From: Janthinobacterium sp.
GTDB taxonomy: Bacteria; Pseudomonadota; Gammaproteobacteria; Burkholderiales; Burkholderiaceae_D
DNA length: 64,000 bases
NCBI GenBank assembly: GCA_003133225.1
Contig: PKWL01000025.1
Span: 1 to 64,000, forward strand
Direction of reading: 5' to 3'
A program made the translations under genes and the position numbers. The notes below the pieces were generated by a model. That model ran no database searches, was not told the origin of the DNA, and saw nothing but the letters and a program-made list of their open reading frames with translations. Positions within the stretch are counted from its first letter, which is position 1. Each line of letters starts with the position of its first letter. Shown in pieces: positions 19,083 through 27,580 of the stretch.

Positions 19083-19880
19083 TTACTGCATGGCATCGAT
19101 GATTTGCATTTTGGTTTCCTGCTCTTGGTTGGGTTCGCCTGAATGGCGTGCGATTTGCAAACGGTACTGAAATGCATGGCCGAGAAAGTACAGATATTCA
19201 AAATCGAGCGGTGTGCCATCCGCCGCGTGCGTCAGACGCTCCAGCCGCAGTAATGCAGTGCCTCGTTCGACCTGCAAGGCCTGCGCCAGCGTGTCGTCGG
19301 CCAGCATTGCATCAATCTGCAAATCAGCGTGACCTAGCGCAATGCCGAAGTCGTTTTCCAGAATCAAAAAGATATCGCGGCCGGCCAGATCCTCTTTTTG
19401 CAAACGTGCACCGATGGCTTCAGGCAGGTAGGTAATTTCCAATGACACGGGCTCGCGATTCAAATGGCGAATACGCTTGATTTCAACAATCGAAGTGCCG
19501 ACCACCATGCGCAATTGTTGTGCTATTCGCGCCGAGGCCGGCAACGTTTTATGGCTAATCACTCGATTGTAAATCTCATAGCCCATGCGTGACATTGCTT
19601 CGCCAAAACCTTCCAGTTGCGTTAATTGCTGAAATGCCTTGGGCTTGGAAACGAAAGTACCTTTGCCCGGTATCTTGAAGATAACGCCTTCTTTTTGTAA
19701 GTCGCCTAGCGCTTGCCGCACGGTGATGCCGCTAACGCCGAAGATACTGCTCATCTCGCTTTCTGAAGGAATCTGCGCGTGCGATTTATAACTGCCGTCC
19801 AGAATTCGTTCGCGTAAAATCTCCCTGACCTGGCTATACAAAGGAACCGGGGAGGATTCTAGCGAACGGAAATTTTTCAT
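19083..19880 (-). CDS. GntR-family transcriptional regulator, HutC/UTRA type
   Basis: A 265-residue regulator. Residues 10-75 are the winged helix: PLYSQVREILRERILDGSY, then SESEMSSIFGVSGITVRQALGDLQKEG, the helix-turn-helix; GKGTFVSKP closes it. Residues 95-245 are the UTRA ligand-binding domain (VGTSIVEIKRIRHLNREPVSLEITYLP; RLTHAADGTPLDFEYLYF). Such proteins usually repress and are released by a small effector. It lies between the redox operon and the importer genes on the same strand. A palindrome 19 bases upstream of its ATG closely matches one before the flavoprotein gene, suggesting autoregulation and control of the whole cluster. The last 20 residues are charged and may be flexible. Confidence 0.92.
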   Translation of the reverse strand: MKNFRSLESSPVPLYSQVREILRERILDGSYKSHAQIPSESEMSSIFGVSGITVRQALGDLQKEGVIFKIPGKGTFVSKPKAFQQLTQLEGFGEAMSRMGYEIYNRVISHKTLPASARIAQQLRMVVGTSIVEIKRIRHLNREPVSLEITYLPEAIGARLQKEDLAGRDIFLILENDFGIALGHADLQIDAMLADDTLAQALQVERGTALLRLERLTHAADGTPLDFEYLYFLGHAFQYRLQIARHSGEPNQEQETKMQIIDAMQ

Positions 19881-19898
19881 CGGTGACGCTTTCTATGA

Positions 19899-19914
19899 AC
19901 TGGTCATGACAGGT
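19899..19914. promoter_or_regulatory. Candidate operator in front of the GntR regulator gene
   Basis: ACTGGTCATGACAGGT matches 13 of 16 positions of the palindrome at 24733-24748. It is a looser palindrome of the same type (half sites ACYKGT / ACARGT around an ATG-containing centre), 19 bases before the regulator's start, as expected for an autoregulatory site. Confidence 0.55.
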
Positions 19915-20021
19915 GAATATGAGCAGATGAGTATGACGATGGATTAGGAAATCGAGAACTAATTAAATCGAGATAGCTTATATAAAAAATGCGAAATTAA
20001 TAAATTGGTATTGTATGAACA

Positions 20022-20288
<267 letters not shown>

Positions 20289-20305
20289 TCAATCAGTGGT
20301 AGGCA

Positions 20306-21676
20306 TTAGCGCAGCAAGGTATTGGGCGCCATTTGGTACGCCAGTACCAATAGGAGAACCGTTACGGCATACAGCATGAAGGTAATCCGCGTGTTACCCA
20401 GTCGAATCGTTTGGCGCGCAAGCGAGCCGCAGCCGATGCGCAGGCTCCAGCCCGCCGCCGCCAACAGCACGAAGGAGCGGATCCATGGCAGGCTGCCTGC
20501 AACTTGCCAGCCTTCTGCCTTGAGAATCGCCAGAGAATGTTCCAGCGCGCCTAGAAATAAACCCAGCCCGCCCATCGGAATTAGCCCATACGCCAAGCGG
20601 AACGCCTGTTGCAGATTGCAAAATGCGGCAATATACAGTAGCGTGCTGACCGCACTGCCAAGCACGGCGGTTGCCAATAGGATCGCCGATAGGGTGGCAA
20701 ATCCGGATTGCCATGACACGGGGCCAGTGTCCGCATTGCCAAACACCCACCAGGGAGCGGCGGTCTGTGCCCATGGCGTTTCGCTCAGCCAGCGGGCAAA
20801 TGCCAACTGCGCATGATCGTGCCAGACACTGCCATCCCAATGCATCGCGCTATATGCCAAGCCGATTAGCACAAATGCAATACCAAGTGCCTCCCAGGGA
20901 CGGACTTCGTCATCTTGCAAGGTCTCGATCTCAAACCCCGGCGTGCGCGCGCTAAGCGCCACGGCACTACGATGACCGCTACAGCGGCCGCACATATTGC
21001 ATTTTTCATTACTGGTCAGGCGGCGCACGTCGAGCAACACCGGGCAATCGACCGGTTTGGGTAGCGGGCGCGACGCCGCATCCCATGTCTTTCTATCCAC
21101 GCGGAAATGTAGCACCGAGCAGCGTGCCAGCAATGAGAAGACGCCGCTTGCCGGACACAGATAGCGGCACCAGATCCGTTTGCCTCGTCCATACAAAAGG
21201 CCGATGCTGACCGCCAGCAAGGACATTCCACCCACGACCAGAAGCGTGGCACCCGCTTGGCGATGCGCATCGATCAAGTGGCTGTAGAGGGTAAGCATAA
21301 AAAAAGCAGCCAGCGGCAAGACTGGCCGGCGCAGCCACGCTGGGATCTTTAATCCTTTGCCGTAGCGGCTGGCAAATTCGTTTAGGGTGCCGTCCGGGCA
21401 CAGCAGACCGCACCAGAACTGGCCGATTATCATCGTGCTGAGAATAACGCCGGGCCACCATATCCCCCAGAACATCGCTTCGGCGAATCTGCCGACACTC
21501 GTAAATACGCTTCCATGTTGCGCTTGCGGCAAGATGGCCGGTATCAGTAGCAGGCTGAAATAGAGTGTCACCAGCGCCCATTGAATACGCCGCACGCCAT
21601 CTTGCCGCGCTTTCAGCGTATTGCCTAAAGTTTGCAAGAAGTGCGGCTTCCAGAACGATCGTATCGACTTAAACAA
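20306..21676 (-). CDS. NosR/NapH-like polytopic membrane iron-sulfur protein
   Basis: A 456-residue inner-membrane protein with about nine hydrophobic segments. Two CP motifs characteristic of NapH/NosR/CcoG-type proteins, FWCGLLCPDG (about 88-97) and WCRYLCPASG (about 170-179), lie at membrane edges, and a cysteine group CNMCGRCSGHRS (about 225-236) could hold one Fe-S cluster, although it lacks the fourth Cys-Pro of a normal ferredoxin motif. The second half (residues 265-456) is hydrophobic with no cofactor motif I recognise. In the family such proteins pass electrons between the quinone pool and soluble partners. It sits between the HEAT protein (11 bases) and a ferredoxin (32 bases), suggesting the operon's electron link to the membrane. 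Confidence 0.8.
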   Translation of the reverse strand: MFKSIRSFWKPHFLQTLGNTLKARQDGVRRIQWALVTLYFSLLLIPAILPQAQHGSVFTSVGRFAEAMFWGIWWPGVILSTMIIGQFWCGLLCPDGTLNEFASRYGKGLKIPAWLRRPVLPLAAFFMLTLYSHLIDAHRQAGATLLVVGGMSLLAVSIGLLYGRGKRIWCRYLCPASGVFSLLARCSVLHFRVDRKTWDAASRPLPKPVDCPVLLDVRRLTSNEKCNMCGRCSGHRSAVALSARTPGFEIETLQDDEVRPWEALGIAFVLIGLAYSAMHWDGSVWHDHAQLAFARWLSETPWAQTAAPWWVFGNADTGPVSWQSGFATLSAILLATAVLGSAVSTLLYIAAFCNLQQAFRLAYGLIPMGGLGLFLGALEHSLAILKAEGWQVAGSLPWIRSFVLLAAAGWSLRIGCGSLARQTIRLGNTRITFMLYAVTVLLLVLAYQMAPNTLLR

Positions 21677-21687
21677 GGACCGCTCCT

Positions 21688-22653
21688 TTAGCGTGACACC
21701 GGCTTTGCCAGTAGACTAAGCGAGTGCGATGCGATCTTGCGCACCTCCAGGTCCGGGTCGTCCAGCGCGGCCGTTAACGCCGGCACTGCCGCGCTGTCAC
21801 CGATCGTGCCCAGGGCGCTGGCCGCTTCCTTACGCAGATTGCTGATGGTGTGCTTGAGTGCATTGGCCAAGGCGGGTACGGCGCTGCTTTCCCGCAGGCG
21901 GCCGAGCGCTGTGGCGGCTTTTAGGCGCACCTGCCAGAATTGGTCCGACAGCAGCGCGGTGATGAGGCCGCCAGCCGAGCTGGGCAAGAGTAACTTGCCC
22001 AGCGTGACAGCACTTTCTTCACGCACTTCCCAATCGCTGTCGAGCAAACTTTGCAGCAGCGCGGGCAGGGTCGAATCGTCGCTAGCATAGCCCAGCGCCC
22101 CGACCGCGGCGCGGCGTACTTGCGGGTCGGCGTCGCTCGCCGCTTGCGCCAGATGCGGCAGGGCTTGTGGTGCGCGTAGATAAGCTAGTACACGCACCGC
22201 TTCGCGGCGCGTGGCGGGCAAAGGGTCGGCCAATCCCTGTTGCGCCAGCGCTAGGGATTCCGGCAGGCGCAGATTGCGCAGGGCGGCGAGAATGGCGCTC
22301 CGCACGTTTGAATCGGCGCCGCCAAAACGTTCTACAAGAAGCAGTCCGGCTGCAGTGTCGCGCAATTCGGCAAGCGATGCTGCTGCGGCATTGCGCACTC
22401 TTATATCGGCATCGCCCAGGCATTCGAGCAGTGTGGTGACCGCCTCCGGTGCGGCCGCACCTTCGAGTGCGCGCACTGCTTCCTGTCTAACTTCCGGCGC
22501 CGGGTCGCGCGCCGCATGCACGAACAAAGTCACGTCGTCGGCGGCGACTAGGTCGGCCGCCTGCAGCAACGCCACGCAGCGCACGGCAGGATCCGGATGG
22601 CAAAGCAAGGGCCGCAGAGCCGCCAGCTCGGGATGGATGAAGGTGTCAGTCAT
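21688..22653 (-). CDS. HEAT-repeat protein of the redox operon
   Basis: A 321-residue protein made almost entirely of about nine HEAT repeats of 31 residues, each with the pattern D-x-x-x-x-V-R-x-x-A-x-x-A-L-G (examples DPAPEVRQEAVRALEG, DADPQVRRAAVGALGY, DPDLEVRKIASHSLSL). No enzymatic motif or signal peptide is visible, so it is likely a cytoplasmic scaffold or assembly factor. Relatives with PBS-lyase-type HEAT repeats help attach or insert cofactors. I chose ATG 22653, 8 bases after the ferredoxin stop; a longer open frame upstream only shadows that ferredoxin gene. Tight packing on both sides suggests it serves the flavoprotein-ferredoxin complex. Confidence 0.87.
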   Translation of the reverse strand: MTDTFIHPELAALRPLLCHPDPAVRCVALLQAADLVAADDVTLFVHAARDPAPEVRQEAVRALEGAAAPEAVTTLLECLGDADIRVRNAAAASLAELRDTAAGLLLVERFGGADSNVRSAILAALRNLRLPESLALAQQGLADPLPATRREAVRVLAYLRAPQALPHLAQAASDADPQVRRAAVGALGYASDDSTLPALLQSLLDSDWEVREESAVTLGKLLLPSSAGGLITALLSDQFWQVRLKAATALGRLRESSAVPALANALKHTISNLRKEAASALGTIGDSAAVPALTAALDDPDLEVRKIASHSLSLLAKPVSR

Positions 22654-22661
22654 GGGCACCC

Positions 22662-22895
22662 TCAACGCACGAAGTACGGGATCTCGACCCGGATTGCCTT
22701 GGTCGGGCAATCGTGTTCGCACGGCAGGCAGTACCAACATTCGTCGTAGGCCATGCGGATTCTGGCGGTCGCCTGGTCGAACGCCAGAATGTCGGTCGGG
22801 CAGACATCGACACATACGCGGCAGCCTTTGTCGGCGATGCACTTGTCATGGTCGATGATCACGGAAGCGGAAAACTCTATGTCATTGCGTGTCAT
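22662..22895 (-). CDS. AprB-like small 2[4Fe-4S] ferredoxin subunit
   Basis: A 77-residue ferredoxin with eight cysteines. The first cluster motif has an expanded spacing, CIADKGCRVCVDVCP (C-x5-C-x2-C-x3-CP), and the second is CWYCLPCEHDCP. This pair, followed by TKAIRVEIPYF, recalls the cluster domain of the beta subunit of adenylylsulfate reductase (AprB), but AprB has about 150 residues and a C-terminal tail that wraps the alpha subunit, absent here. It is encoded 15 bases after the flavoprotein gene and is probably its electron-transfer partner. A good AAGGAAAG ribosome site precedes the ATG. Confidence 0.87.
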   Translation of the reverse strand: MTRNDIEFSASVIIDHDKCIADKGCRVCVDVCPTDILAFDQATARIRMAYDECWYCLPCEHDCPTKAIRVEIPYFVR

Positions 22896-22910
22896 GTTCT
22901 TTCCTTTTTC

Positions 22911-24638
22911 TTAAGCAGCGGCCGGCGTTTCAACACGCATCCGGTCATAGGCGTCGCGTTCGTCCGCATCGATCGGAAACAGATAGGCAGGCACCGCCCG
23001 CTTGAAACATTCCGGCTGGCCGTCGGCACCCTTGCGCACCTGGACGAAGGTGAACCAGTCCTGGTCATTACGTTCCGGGAAATCAGTGCGATAGTGGTAC
23101 AGACCCCAGCGGCTTTCGGTGCGAAACAGCGATGCATGCGCGGCCAGTTCGGCGCAGTCAAGAATGGCATGCACTTCCATCGCCCGCATCAGCTCGTGAG
23201 GGTTACTGGCCTTGATATGTTCGAGGTCCTCGCGGATTTCGGCAAAACGGCGTAGGCCGATTTCCATTTTTTTGGTCACCTTGGGCGGCTGTAGGTAATC
23301 GTTGACCATGCGCCGCAGCTTGTATTCCACCTTGGTCGGTTGCAGGCCTGTTTCTCGTTCAAGCGGTGCGAAGATGCGCTTTTGCTCGCGCTCCACGTGC
23401 TCCGGGTCGAACTCGGCTAAGGCGCGGTTTGCAGCGAAATCGACGGCGTCCTCGCCGGCGATCTTGCCGTACACCATGGCGCCCATCATGTAGTTGTGTG
23501 CCACGTTGCACAGATCGCCCGCCGCGTACAGTCCAGGCACAGTGGTACGGGCGTTTTCATCGACCCATACGCCGGAAGCGCTATGCCCGCCGCATAGCCC
23601 GATTTCAGAAATCGACATTTCCACCAGGTCATTTCGGTAATCGACCTTCCGGCCCGCATGGAAACGACCGCGCGTTGGACGCTCCGTGATATGCAAGACG
23701 TTCTCGATCTTGGTCACCGTCTCGTCAGCCAGATGGTCAAGCTTAAGAAATACTGGCCCGTTTCCGCCTTGCAGTTCGCGCCAGAATTCCAGCATCATTT
23801 GGCCGCTCCAATAGTCGCTTTTGATAAAGCGCTCCCCCTTGGCATTGACAGTGTAGCCGCCGAATGGACCGGTGACGTAGGCGCAAGCCGGCCCGTTGTA
23901 ATCCTTGATGAGCGGATTGATCTGAAAGCATTCCAGTCCCGATAGTTCGGCGCCGGCGTGATAGGCCATGCTATAGCCGTCGCCGGCATTGGTCGGGGAT
24001 TCGTAGGTGCCAAATAGATAGCCGGAGTCCGGCAGTCCCAGGCGCCCGGCCGCTCCGGTGCAGAGGATGACAGCCTTGGCGCGCACGAGCACGAAATCAC
24101 CAGTGCGGGAATCGAGCGCCATGGCGCCGGCGACGCGCCCATCTTTGCCGAGCAACAGGCGGGTCGCCGTCAAGCGGTTGTTGATCTCCACGCCGGTCTT
24201 GCGCAATTGGCGAAAAAGCACTTTCTTGATGTTGTACCCCTCCGGCATCGGCAGCACGTAGGAGCCCATGTGATGCACCTTCTTTACCGCGTAGTCGCCC
24301 GTTTCATCCTTCTCGAACTTCACACCCCAAGAATCTAGCTCGCGGATCATGTCGTAGCTGCGCGACGCGTACGCGAACAGCGCCTCCTGGTTGACGATGC
24401 CGTCGTTGGCAATGGTGATTTCCTTGACGTATTGCTCCGGCGTGGCATAGCCAGGAATGATTGCGTTGTTCACACTGTCCATGCCCTCGGCAATGGCGCC
24501 GCTGCGCTTGACGTTGGCTTTGTCTAGCAATAGCACGAGTGCCTTTGGAGCCTTTTGTTTGGCCTTGATTGCCGCTATCGGGCCGGCCGTGCCGCCGCCA
24601 ATGATTAATATATCCACTTCGATTGTGCGGGTTCCCAT
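22911..24638 (-). CDS. AprA-like FAD-dependent oxidoreductase (fumarate reductase/APS reductase alpha superfamily)
   Basis: A 575-residue flavoprotein. The FAD fold begins at residue 8 with VDILIIGGGTAGP; KRSGAIAEGMDSVN (44-57) corresponds to the AprA segment RSGAVAxGLxAIN and lacks the His that binds FAD covalently in SdhA/FrdA. Later: AVILCTGAAGRLGLP, LSGLECFQINPLIKDYNGPACAYV, and the C-terminal flavin motif TTVPGLYAAGDLCNVAHNYMMGAM. The helical C-terminal domain (from about 420) ends RWGLYHYRTDFPERND, as in AprA and SdhA. AprA has 620-660 residues, so this is a shorter relative. First gene of the operon, with ribosome site AGGAAAG. The reaction is unknown: a two-electron redox step with the small ferredoxin is likely; true APS reductase activity is not shown. 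Confidence 0.85.
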   Translation of the reverse strand: MGTRTIEVDILIIGGGTAGPIAAIKAKQKAPKALVLLLDKANVKRSGAIAEGMDSVNNAIIPGYATPEQYVKEITIANDGIVNQEALFAYASRSYDMIRELDSWGVKFEKDETGDYAVKKVHHMGSYVLPMPEGYNIKKVLFRQLRKTGVEINNRLTATRLLLGKDGRVAGAMALDSRTGDFVLVRAKAVILCTGAAGRLGLPDSGYLFGTYESPTNAGDGYSMAYHAGAELSGLECFQINPLIKDYNGPACAYVTGPFGGYTVNAKGERFIKSDYWSGQMMLEFWRELQGGNGPVFLKLDHLADETVTKIENVLHITERPTRGRFHAGRKVDYRNDLVEMSISEIGLCGGHSASGVWVDENARTTVPGLYAAGDLCNVAHNYMMGAMVYGKIAGEDAVDFAANRALAEFDPEHVEREQKRIFAPLERETGLQPTKVEYKLRRMVNDYLQPPKVTKKMEIGLRRFAEIREDLEHIKASNPHELMRAMEVHAILDCAELAAHASLFRTESRWGLYHYRTDFPERNDQDWFTFVQVRKGADGQPECFKRAVPAYLFPIDADERDAYDRMRVETPAAA

Positions 24639-25196
24639 GCGTCTTTCCTCTTATGTTTCCAAGGCCGCTGTTCGCGCGGACCAAGTGGTTGCAATTGACC
24701 GGCGCGCGCTTCCAACGGGAGCGCTCCGCCTCACTTGTTATGACAAGTTATGATCAATAAGTGAGGGCGATGTTACTTTCCGATTGCGGCCGCGTGAACG
24801 AATCAAATCGTGATTGCTTATGCAAAAAACGTTAGGGAAAATGCGACCGGCTTCGCGCTTGAAGTGACGTTCTTGCGGCAGCGACTAAGCTGCTGGGTTG
24901 ATCAGCAGCGGCGACGAGGTCATTTGGGTCACCGCGAAAGGACGTCTTTTTGCCCGGACCGTCGCCATGGTTTGACCAAGTTGATTTGACGCCGGAAAGC
25001 AAAGTGGGCGCGACATTGTGAGTGGGAAAACTTCGCGCCAAAGCAGGCATTGCCGCACTCCGACAGCGTCAGCCCAATGAATGGTCCGCGATACCGGCGA
25101 GGCAGCCAGCGCCGGGGAAATGCCGCCGAGCGGGCACCCGCAGTTTTCCAGAGTTTTTTGTTCACGACCACGACGTATCTGCCTGCCGATCTTGTG
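24639..25196. other. Leader of the redox operon and degenerate DNA before the chemoreceptor remnant
   Basis: Apart from the palindromes noted separately I find no gene. The part 24767-24840 is AT-richer and may contain the operon promoter; 24850-25196 has no frame I recognise. Confidence 0.4.
24729..24766. promoter_or_regulatory. Nested palindromes upstream of the redox operon (candidate GntR operator)
   Basis: A perfect inverted repeat ACTTGTTATGACAAGT occupies 24733-24748, 94 bases before the flavoprotein start. It resembles the CTTGTATxTACAAG-type sites known for HutC-subfamily GntR proteins. An outer repeat CCTCACTT (24729-24736) / AAGTGAGG (24759-24766) encloses it. A near copy of the inner palindrome precedes the GntR gene, which makes this the best candidate for the cluster's operator. 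Confidence 0.65.
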
Positions 25197-25706
25197 AAAT
25201 ACGCATCGGCACCGACACCATCGCCCATGCGACGCGTGAAATCGCCACCGGTAATCTTGATCTGTCGGGCCGAACCGAATCCCAGGCCAGAGCGCTGGAA
25301 CAAACCGCATCCTGGGCGGAAGAACTGACGGCTACCGTCAAGCAAAATGTCGACAACGCACGACAGGCCAATCAACTGGCCCGCTCGGCCTCGGCGGTGC
25401 CCGTCAAGGGCGGTGCGGTGGTCTCGGAAGTGGTGCTCACCATGGGCTCGATCAATGAATCATCGCGCAAGATCGTCGACATCATCGCCATGATCGATGA
25501 CATTGCCTTCCAGACCAACAGCGTTGAACGCCGCCGTGGAAGCGGCGCGCGCCGGTAAACAAGGCCACGGATTTGCGGTGGTGGCGGCGGAAGTGTGTTA
25601 CCTGGCGCAGCGCTCGGCTGGTGCCGCCAAGGAAATCAAAGCCCTGATCAATCATTCGGTCGAACCGGTCGACAACGGCGCTCGACTCGTGGAATTGATG
25701 CGTTAG
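25197..25706 (+). pseudogene. Frameshifted methyl-accepting chemotaxis protein remnant
   Basis: The plus strand encodes the signalling domain of a chemoreceptor in two frames. The first reads [24 protein letters not shown]-like text, then [16 protein letters not shown] and [26 protein letters not shown]. At about 25522 the frame changes and continues [40 protein letters not shown] and [19 protein letters not shown] to a TAG. A few bases coding for ILA between IAFQTN and LNAAV are missing, causing the shift. Ligand-binding, membrane and HAMP regions are absent, and several normally fixed residues are altered. It is a dead fragment. Confidence 0.88.
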
Positions 25707-25712
25707 GATTCT

Positions 25713-25743
25713 GCCGGCCGGGCCGGGCCGGGCCGGGCCGCGC
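25713..25743. repeat. Short GC-rich tandem repeat (CCGGG units)
   Basis: About five consecutive CCGGG-type pentamers follow directly after the chemoreceptor remnant. Probably a slippage-prone simple repeat with no specific role. Confidence 0.8.
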
Positions 25744-26182
25744 CGAGGTAGGTTGATCCGGCCCGTCTTCGACTTTGGCCAACGCCGCGCCGCCGCCTGC
25801 AAAACTGCATCGAAGCGGATCGGCGAAGTGCCAACATCAGAGCTTGTCGGGCTTGTAACCGACTTCCCGACCGCGCCGCGTAACAAGTTACCGATCCAAG
25901 ACCGCCAAAAAAGTACGCCCGCTGTGTTCCTCGTTCAATATCCGGATATGGAAGATCGAAAGTATTCGTTCTTCATTTTGGCGCGGCCGGTTAACCTGCC
26001 GTATCAAAACAAGCTTCGGTTTCGCGCTGCCGCGCGTTCGCCAGAACTCCGCAGCCCCAATGCCGGCACTAAGCTCATGATATGGGGGCAGGACGGGCCT
26101 CAAGCGAGCGTTGCCACCGCTTCTTGACATGCCGGGGCGACTCCCGAAACACACTAACGCGTCAAGACAAAAAGAGGTATTC
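25744..26182. other. Intergenic region before the EAL-like gene
   Basis: No supportable gene; a plus-strand open frame across it has no recognisable domain or ribosome site. The last 40 bases carry the ribosome site AAAGAGG for the next gene. Confidence 0.45.
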
Positions 26183-27011
26183 ATGTTTTTTCCCGCTTTG
26201 GAAAAATATCTCGTGCAGCTGCACCGGACGCAGCCGACTGCAGCCCGCGTCTGGCTGGACGGGCACGGCCGGGCGCTGGGACGCTACTTCAATGCGACAT
26301 TAACCAGTGCATTTCAGCCGATCCACATTTTGGGTACGCAGCGTATTGCCGGATTTGAGGCCTTGGTGCGCAGCTATTCAAAAAGTAAGTCTATGGCGCC
26401 TGCTGGACCAAGCCGCCAATGACAAAGAATCGGTGGCGTTGGATCGACTGTGCCGCATGCTGCATGCCATTAATTTTTACCGGCAGCAGCGGGCCGCCGG
26501 TCACGACTTGTACCTGAGCGTGCATGCGCGCTTGTTGGCGGCAGTCGACAGCGCCCATGGCGTCGCTTTTCGGCGCGTGCTAAACGGGTTGGAACTGCCG
26601 CATGAAGACATTGTGTTGCAGTTGCCGCAAGTGACGCAAAATCAGAACTGGCAGCTGAACGTCGTGGCAGACAATTATCGACGCAATGGCTTTCGTCTGG
26701 CGCTAAACGCGGCCGATGCGCGGCAGGCATTCGACTTGCTTGATCAAGCGCGGTTCGAGGTCATTAAAGTTGCCGCGCGTGAAATAAACGATGAGGAAGC
26801 CACCTTGCGCTTATTGCGCGAGGCAGCCGCGCGAGGCATGCGCCTCATTTTCACGCGCGTGCAAACGCAAGCCGTCCATGCGACGCTGCTGCGCTTGGGT
26901 GAGCAGGCGCAGCAGGCCATTTTCGCGCAGGGCTGCCTATGGGATTTGCCGGCAGCGTCGCTCGATGCAGCGGGCGCCGTTGCTAGAGCGACCGATTTCG
27001 CGGCAGGCTGA
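26183..27011 (+). pseudogene. Frameshifted, catalytically degenerate EAL-domain protein
   Basis: A start ATG at 26183 with an AAAGAGG site opens a frame reading MFFPALEKYLVQLHRTQ, then SAFQPIHILGTQRIAGFEAL-VRSYSK, an EAL-domain N-terminus. Near 26385-26392 the frame must shift to continue SLWRLLDQAANDKESVALDR and LYLSVHARLLAAV to 27011. Catalytic residues of EAL phosphodiesterases are lost after the first: the ExE segment reads IVLQLPQ, and the DDFGTG position reads ALNAADA. So even without the frameshift it would be a non-catalytic EAL protein of the type that binds other proteins rather than cleaving c-di-GMP. A sequencing error at the A-run CAAAAAG could also explain the shift. Confidence 0.75.
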
Positions 27012-27580
27012 CGTCGGCGATCGGTGCCGCTGGGTAATACTGCCGCCATGCAAGAATTTATAAGAAACTGACACCCTCGCGGGCGCGGTGGCGCTGCTGG
27101 CCCGTTACGGGCGATGGGAGCTCCGCGCCAGCTAGGCAGTGGGAAAATTGTTCCCTGTGCCAAAACGCACCGGCAATTCTGGGTGTGCGAGTGATTTTTC
27201 GCATGCCTTCACTGCACCCTCGACGCACCGTGCTCACATCACCAGAGAAGTGAGGCGAAGATCCGAGCGCACACAGCTCGTTTGGCGCGCCTGCTTGGTC
27301 AATAGATCGATTCACTTTCCCCGCCGCCTGCTGGCACCGCGGCTGATCAGGAACGCCCGCGTCGGACACGACGCTCGCTTAAAACAAATTTCTCATAATC
27401 AAACGCGTTTTAATTCGTTTGTCGAATAAGCGCGTTCTTGCATACTAATTGCAAGCTCATTTCTCCCGAAGAGCACGGTTTTGCTGTCAGACCCAAGTCA
27501 ACGGTTTTGGTTAATTGCTGCACTAAATTGATTTGGCGATTGGTACGCAACAATTCTGACACCTCCTTAAGGATTATAAA
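27012..27580. other. Intergenic region with porin promoter region
   Basis: No gene seen. From about 27380 it is AT-rich and includes an inverted repeat CTTGCA-N7-TGCAAG at 27437-27455, which could be a regulator site for the porin, and an AAGGA ribosome site at about 27570. Confidence 0.4.

Noticed and set aside
22653-22842. Extension of the HEAT protein frame further upstream
   Set aside because: The extra codons only shadow the ferredoxin gene in another frame and are Arg/Pro-rich; the internal ATG at 22653 fits the operon spacing.
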